DNA from: Pseudomonadota bacterium
GTDB lineage: Bacteria; Pseudomonadota; Gammaproteobacteria; Steroidobacterales; Steroidobacteraceae
Assembly: GCA_021838635.1 (NCBI GenBank)
Contig: JAKCDC010000027.1
Coordinates: forward strand, 1-34,999
Length of the DNA stretch: 34,999 nt
Direction: 5' to 3'
Part shown: piece by piece, positions 31,811 to 34,999 of the stretch
Layout of the letters: every line of letters begins with the position of its first letter
Numbering within the stretch: the first letter of the stretch is position 1
Made by a program: the position numbers and the translations under genes
Notes under the pieces: generated by a model
What the model was told of the DNA's origin: nothing
What the model saw: the letters and a program-made list of their open reading frames with translations, nothing else
Databases searched by the model: none

Positions 31811-32433
31811 AGGAGCATGTCGGCTCGGTCGTTCTCCTCGACCGTACGAGCGGAGAGCCCGTGGCGGCCGATGTGTTTCGGGAGCTCGACGACAAGAACT
31901 TCCAGGATATCGAGACGCTCTGGCGTCCCATGCTCCAGCGCCGCCGGGCCGAATTCCCATCCTGGGAAGCGGCGGGAGGGGCCAATGCCCAAGACTCTCA
32001 CTGGGAATGGGTGGACAAGGCCAAAGAGGCCGAGCGCATCATGGGACGCGATACGTTCGCAGTGGAGTGCGACGGTGAGACGCAAGGGTTGATGCTGATC
32101 GACGTGGCCTATGCGCGCCTACCCGCCCAGCGTGGACGTGAGCTCACGTATATCGAGCTTCTGGCGGCCGCGCCATGGAACCGGACGAAGTTCTTATCCA
32201 CCCCCCGCTACAAGGGTGTCGGGCGAGTGCTCGTCAGTACCGCCATAAGCTTGAGCGTTGATCTCGGATTCAATGGCCGAATCGGCCTACACTCCCTGCC
32301 GCAATCCACAATGTGGTACCAGGGAGCCGGTTTTACTGACGTTGAATTTGATACCGAAAAGGAGATGCGCTACTTCGAAATGTCCGAATCCGATGCGGCC
32401 GCATTCGTCGGACTGAAGAGGAGCACTCTATGA
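31807..32433 (+). CDS. GNAT-like acetyltransferase
   Basis: This 208-residue protein has features of the GNAT fold. After LMLIDVAYARLPAQRG and LTYIELLAAAPWNR come KGVGRVLVSTAISLSVDLGF (the acetyl-CoA loop region) and LHSLPQSTMWYQGAGFTDVEF, the usual fourth/fifth-strand block. The classical Q-x-x-G-x-G/A motif is replaced by YKGVGRVL. It is coupled to the RHH gene upstream and the XRE gene downstream by ATGA overlaps. The substrate is unknown; a tRNA- or protein-directed toxin, or a modifier in the conjugation system, are possibilities. Confidence 0.7.
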   Translation: MKEHVGSVVLLDRTSGEPVAADVFRELDDKNFQDIETLWRPMLQRRRAEFPSWEAAGGANAQDSHWEWVDKAKEAERIMGRDTFAVECDGETQGLMLIDVAYARLPAQRGRELTYIELLAAAPWNRTKFLSTPRYKGVGRVLVSTAISLSVDLGFNGRIGLHSLPQSTMWYQGAGFTDVEFDTEKEMRYFEMSESDAAAFVGLKRSTL

Positions 32434-32936
32434 AACTCTTGTTCTCTAATGATTGGCTGCTCAAGACCATTCCGACCGATCCGGACGACGAGCCTGAGGC
32501 GGGCGGAACGATCGATCCGTCCGTACACGAAGCCCAAATGCACTCTGAGAACACGGCCGTGATCGGGGAGCGCAACGTCGTCCAGTTGCGCATTGCCCTG
32601 GGAACCCTCGTGCGTCAGCTTCGACTCAAAGAAGGCTTGTCCATCGTCGAACTGGCCGAGCGCGCCGACGTTTCCGAGGATGAGCTGCGCCTAGTCGAAC
32701 ATGACCCGCACTACACCGCCCGGCCGCGCCTCATCTTCCAGCTGTCGGAATATTTCCAGGTGCAGCTGGTCAAGCTCTCGCAAATGTCGGGAACCACTCA
32801 TGCGGTCAACCGAGTGCTATATAACGAAGCCGTCCGGTACGCTGCCCGATCTGACGATGTGTCAGCGCTGACGGATGAGGAACGGCAAGCGCTCGATGCC
32901 TTCGTGTCGATGCTCAATGAGCGCGCCGAGATGTAA
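32430..32936 (+). CDS. XRE-like helix-turn-helix regulator
   Basis: This 168-residue protein has a disordered acidic N-terminal part (residues 1-45). An XRE-type HTH follows (about 55-110), with LGTLVRQLRLKEGLSIVELA and AERADVSEDELRLVE. A C-terminal helical region ends with LTDEERQALDAFVSMLNERA. Its ATG overlaps the GNAT stop (ATGA). The next gene encodes an ImmA/IrrE peptidase, the usual partner that inactivates or senses such repressors. It may bind the intergenic inverted repeat, as an alternative to the RHH protein. Confidence 0.78.
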   Translation: MKLLFSNDWLLKTIPTDPDDEPEAGGTIDPSVHEAQMHSENTAVIGERNVVQLRIALGTLVRQLRLKEGLSIVELAERADVSEDELRLVEHDPHYTARPRLIFQLSEYFQVQLVKLSQMSGTTHAVNRVLYNEAVRYAARSDDVSALTDEERQALDAFVSMLNERAEM

Positions 32937-32939
32937 TCC

Positions 32940-33872
32940 ATGCTCAATGGGGAGGTCGGCGAACACGAAAAGAGAGTCATTCGGAAGCAAGTCGACCGAA
33001 TCCTGCGCGACCTCGGAAATCCCGAACCCCCGCTACGACTCACCGATGTTCGAGCGCTGCTTCACCTCGATCTTCAATATTACAGTAGCTCGAACCCGGC
33101 TCTCGTCAAAGAGCTGACACACCGATTCAGGCTACTCGCACGCAAGTCCATCCCGGATCTCGGAAAGCGCCTCCTCTCGGCCCTGACGAAATCAAAGCTC
33201 TGCGCGTTCTGGGTGCCGGAAAGCTCTCGCATCCTGCTCGACACGGAGGTGCCCAAGCCGAAACACCGCTGGATCGAGGCACACGAGATCACTCACAGCG
33301 TGACGCCTTGGCACCGTCATTTTCTCCTGGGCGACAATCACCATACGCTGGATCCGGCCTGCCACGCGATCCTCGAGGCCGAGGCAAACTACGGCGCCGG
33401 AAGGTTGCTGTTTCTCCAGGACCGATTTGTCGAGGAGGCCCGCGACGTTCCTCTCTCGTTCGCATCGATAAAGACACTCGCCAAGCGATACGAGAATTCC
33501 ATCGTCTCCACATTCTGGCGCTTCGTGGAAGACCGTGCGTCAGAACTGCCGGCGTTCGGAATTATCAGCATCCATCCGCACCATCCCGACGTGGGGCACC
33601 ACGATGGGCCCCATCCTTGGCGATATTACATTCGATCGTCAGCGTTTCGAACGCGATACCATACTGTCTCTCCCGATGATCTCTATCAAGCGATCGCCCA
33701 GTATGCCAGTCACAGGAAAACTGGTCCGGTCTTCAGCGCTACGCATGTTCTGCGAAATGCGGTGGGGGATGCCTTTGAATTTCAGGTCGAATCGTTCTCA
33801 ACAAAACACGATCTACTTACGTTTGGCGTGCAAACTGCGCCATTTGCCGAAAGCATTGCTGTCCCGCGGTGA
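32940..33872 (+). CDS. ImmA/IrrE family zinc peptidase
   Basis: This 310-residue protein has the ImmA/IrrE core with the zinc motif His115-Glu-x-x-His119 (EAHEITHS) and downstream acidic candidates Glu146/Glu148 (AILEAEANYGAGRLLF). Family members cut XRE-type repressors during stress or phage induction. The C-terminal half (about 170-310) is an extra domain containing SIHPHHPDVGHHDGPHPW, which is His-rich. It starts three bases after the XRE stop. I infer control of the XRE protein and, through it, of the divergent conjugation operon. Confidence 0.82.
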   Translation: MLNGEVGEHEKRVIRKQVDRILRDLGNPEPPLRLTDVRALLHLDLQYYSSSNPALVKELTHRFRLLARKSIPDLGKRLLSALTKSKLCAFWVPESSRILLDTEVPKPKHRWIEAHEITHSVTPWHRHFLLGDNHHTLDPACHAILEAEANYGAGRLLFLQDRFVEEARDVPLSFASIKTLAKRYENSIVSTFWRFVEDRASELPAFGIISIHPHHPDVGHHDGPHPWRYYIRSSAFRTRYHTVSPDDLYQAIAQYASHRKTGPVFSATHVLRNAVGDAFEFQVESFSTKHDLLTFGVQTAPFAESIAVPR

Positions 33873-33874
33873 CC

Positions 33875-34027
33875 ATGAAGGACTTGATCACGGAGTTGAC
33901 GTTCAATGTGGAACCGAATACGACGGACCATATCTGCAGCCACTGCGTGCGCCTGCCGCGCTTTCCGCGCCGGGCCGGCGCGCCGCCGCCGGCTGACCAT
34001 CGGGCGTTACGGAAACCCGTCCGATAG
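33875..34027 (+). CDS. small CxxC protein
   Basis: A 50-codon frame starts two bases after the ImmA stop. It encodes LITELTFNVEPNTTDHICSH, with CSHC (residues 21-24), then a basic Pro-rich tail. It could be a tiny zinc-binding protein, or the N-terminus of one whose remainder is frameshifted. No ribosome site is seen apart from translation coupling. I do not recognise it. Confidence 0.3.
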   Translation: MKDLITELTFNVEPNTTDHICSHCVRLPRFPRRAGAPPPADHRALRKPVR

Positions 34028-34088
34028 GCCGCCTCCGCTTCATTGGACACCCTGCCATCCATCAACGATCAATCGATTCAAAGCGACA

Positions 34089-34262
34089 ATGACGTGCCCT
34101 AAAGGTCACGTAATAACTCTCCGTTCACACAGAATAAACTCGAACGGGATTGTAATGCCGAGTGTGATGTGTCCTGGCGAGGGCTGTATGTTCCATGCGT
34201 ATGTCCGCCTCGAGGATTGGACTTTCGGCGTCGTCAGTCGAAGTATTTCCGCTTGGCGGTGA
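34089..34262 (+). CDS. small zinc-ribbon-like protein
   Basis: This 57-residue protein has CPKGH at the start and CPGEGCMFHAYVRLEDW further on, a four-ligand zinc-ribbon-like layout (Cys3, His7, Cys28, Cys33). The body reads VITLRSHRINSNGIVMPSV. The ATG at 34089 begins right at the motif but lacks a clear ribosome site; a longer frame from 33906 exists and is less protein-like. Function unknown. Confidence 0.4.
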   Translation: MTCPKGHVITLRSHRINSNGIVMPSVMCPGEGCMFHAYVRLEDWTFGVVSRSISAWR

Positions 34263-34272
34263 TCGCGGCGCA

Positions 34273-34581
34273 TTACGAGTAGACGCCGTATGCAATGCGC
34301 GCAAGCAGGTCTTTGACTTCCTGCGCGCCCTGGGGCTCTCGCGCTACCAGAAGCGGCATCTGACCGTGCAGTTTTGGGTTGGGCGTCCCAAGAAAGGCTG
34401 CTGCATCCAGTCCAAACTCATCCTTCGCCTGAATGCAGACCTCGGCGAGATGCTGAGGCATGTCAAGCGGTTGATGGTCGATTAGAGCCGCCAGCCGCAA
34501 CAGAAGGTCTTTCTCGGTCGCGCGCACCGCCTCCAGGTCGGTGAGGATCTTCTGGATGACGTCATTGGATCCGGTTGCCAT
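34273..34581 (-). CDS. Xre/MbcA/ParS-type antitoxin (DUF2384-like)
   Basis: This 102-residue protein ends with AFLGTPNPKLHGQMPLLVA and VKDLLARIAYGVYS, the toxin-binding (DUF2384) motif of Xre/MbcA/ParS antitoxins, where TPNP and L..I..G are the hallmarks. The N-terminal half is helical. The ATG at 34581 has AAGGGCGA before it. No RES-domain toxin gene is visible next to it in this window; its partner could be beyond the edge or lost. The DUF2384 call rests on the C-terminal motif. Confidence 0.6.
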   Translation of the reverse strand: MATGSNDVIQKILTDLEAVRATEKDLLLRLAALIDHQPLDMPQHLAEVCIQAKDEFGLDAAAFLGTPNPKLHGQMPLLVAREPQGAQEVKDLLARIAYGVYS

Positions 34582-34999
34582 ACGTTCGCCCTTGAATAGC
34601 CTCACTCCGTATCGCGGTAATCCGCGCGACGGAAATCGCCCGATCGACCGCTCCCGACGCCACCGCGCTCGCGATTATCTTCGCATTTGGCGGCCGTGTC
34701 GCCCGCGCAACGCGGCGGTCCCTGTATTGTGATGGCCATGCTGCCCCGGCTGGCGGGCCTGGCAGCGGCCCCGCAGTAGTGCACGGCGGTTTTTATTCGG
34801 CCATGCGGTGCATATAGAGGGATGATCGCGTGAACGCGGGAACTTGTGCCGGTTGCGTAAATTCTTGGTGAAGCTTGCGGCGGATGGGGATTGAGTGTTG
34901 CGCGGATCATGGTCCGGGAACGGGCAAGTCGTTGTTCTTATTTGCGACGGACTTGCAGCTCATCCGTCAACCCACACGCCGTTTTTATCCAACCGCGCC
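34582..34999. other. right part of the transposon, no gene supported
   Basis: No gene is supported here. Two related stretches, CACGGCGGTTTTTATTCGG (34782-34800) and ACACGCCGTTTTTATCC (about 34974-34990), and a looser one near 34929 resemble each other and, in inverted orientation, a sequence next to tnsA (22617-22640). They may be TnsB-binding repeats of the far end. The element may end just beyond the window. Confidence 0.35.

Larger units (their letters stand above)
22602..34999 (+). mobile_element. Tn7-like transposon (ends not fixed)
   Basis: Genes for a TnsA endonuclease, TnsB DDE transposase, TnsC AAA+ regulator and TniQ/TnsD target selector run in order with gaps of 3, 20 and 3 bases. 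Cargo then includes a ubiquitin-like conjugation operon and a divergent regulatory operon. The left bound given is the tnsA promoter, a minimum; the right bound is the window edge. TnsA implies cut-and-paste rather than replicative movement. TnsC (335 residues) is short, like TniB, whereas TniQ is unusually long (780). Ends and target-site duplication were not seen. Confidence 0.75.

Overview
The window is G+C-rich DNA of a proteobacterium (Pseudomonadota). Gamma- or Betaproteobacteria is my best guess. I base this on the quinol NO reductase/NnrS/Dnr set, the Azotobacter-type ferredoxin, FNR-type TTGAT-N4-ATCAA boxes, Shine-Dalgarno-led genes with frequent GTG/TTG starts, and a Tn7-like transposon. 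No rRNA, tRNA or CRISPR array was seen.

Layout. 1-140: 3' end of an unknown gene and its terminator. 394-1936: minus-strand operon of two small membrane proteins and a SufR-like Fe-S regulator. 2306-2872: a decayed transposase. 3028-4422: plus-strand run of an AhpD-like protein, a DUF488 protein and two small unknown proteins. 4541-6336: NDH-2-like flavoprotein and a GNAT acetyltransferase. 6954-14897: nitric-oxide island with nnrS, quinol NO reductase, ferredoxin, a Dnr-like Crp/Fnr regulator, an orphan polytopic membrane protein, two DUF2249 proteins, a MIP18-family Fe-S assembly factor and a Rieske ferredoxin. Three FNR/Dnr-type palindromes lie in its promoter regions. 15185-16074: a broken IS110-family transposase. 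16689-20293: two convergent ClC-CBS channel genes, followed by a divergent MarR-family regulator. 20874-22141: unknown ORF, a decayed small zinc-binding ORF and a gamma-glutamylcyclotransferase-like protein.

22602-34999: a Tn7-like transposon, with tnsA, tnsB, tnsC and a large tniQ/tnsD-like target selector. Its cargo includes a four-gene ubiquitin-like conjugation operon (Ubl, E2, JAB peptidase, E1) in the order of the Bil antiphage system. A divergent, translationally coupled operon (RHH, GNAT, XRE, ImmA/IrrE peptidase) shares its intergenic operator. Two small Cys-containing ORFs and an Xre/MbcA/ParS-type antitoxin follow. The far transposon end is at or beyond the window edge.

How the parts work together. 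In the NO island, NorZ reduces NO with quinol electrons. NnrS, the ferredoxin, DUF2249, MIP18 and Rieske proteins look like NO tolerance and Fe-S or electron-transfer support under the Dnr-like regulator. A 15-bp motif (AATATCGTRGYRCGA) occurs upstream of norZ and of both clc genes, and abuts the marR gene, which suggests one MarR regulon joining NO reduction and ClC transport. In the transposon, the Bil-like conjugation operon is the likely defence cargo, and the divergent operon its likely regulator or a toxin-antitoxin-like companion.
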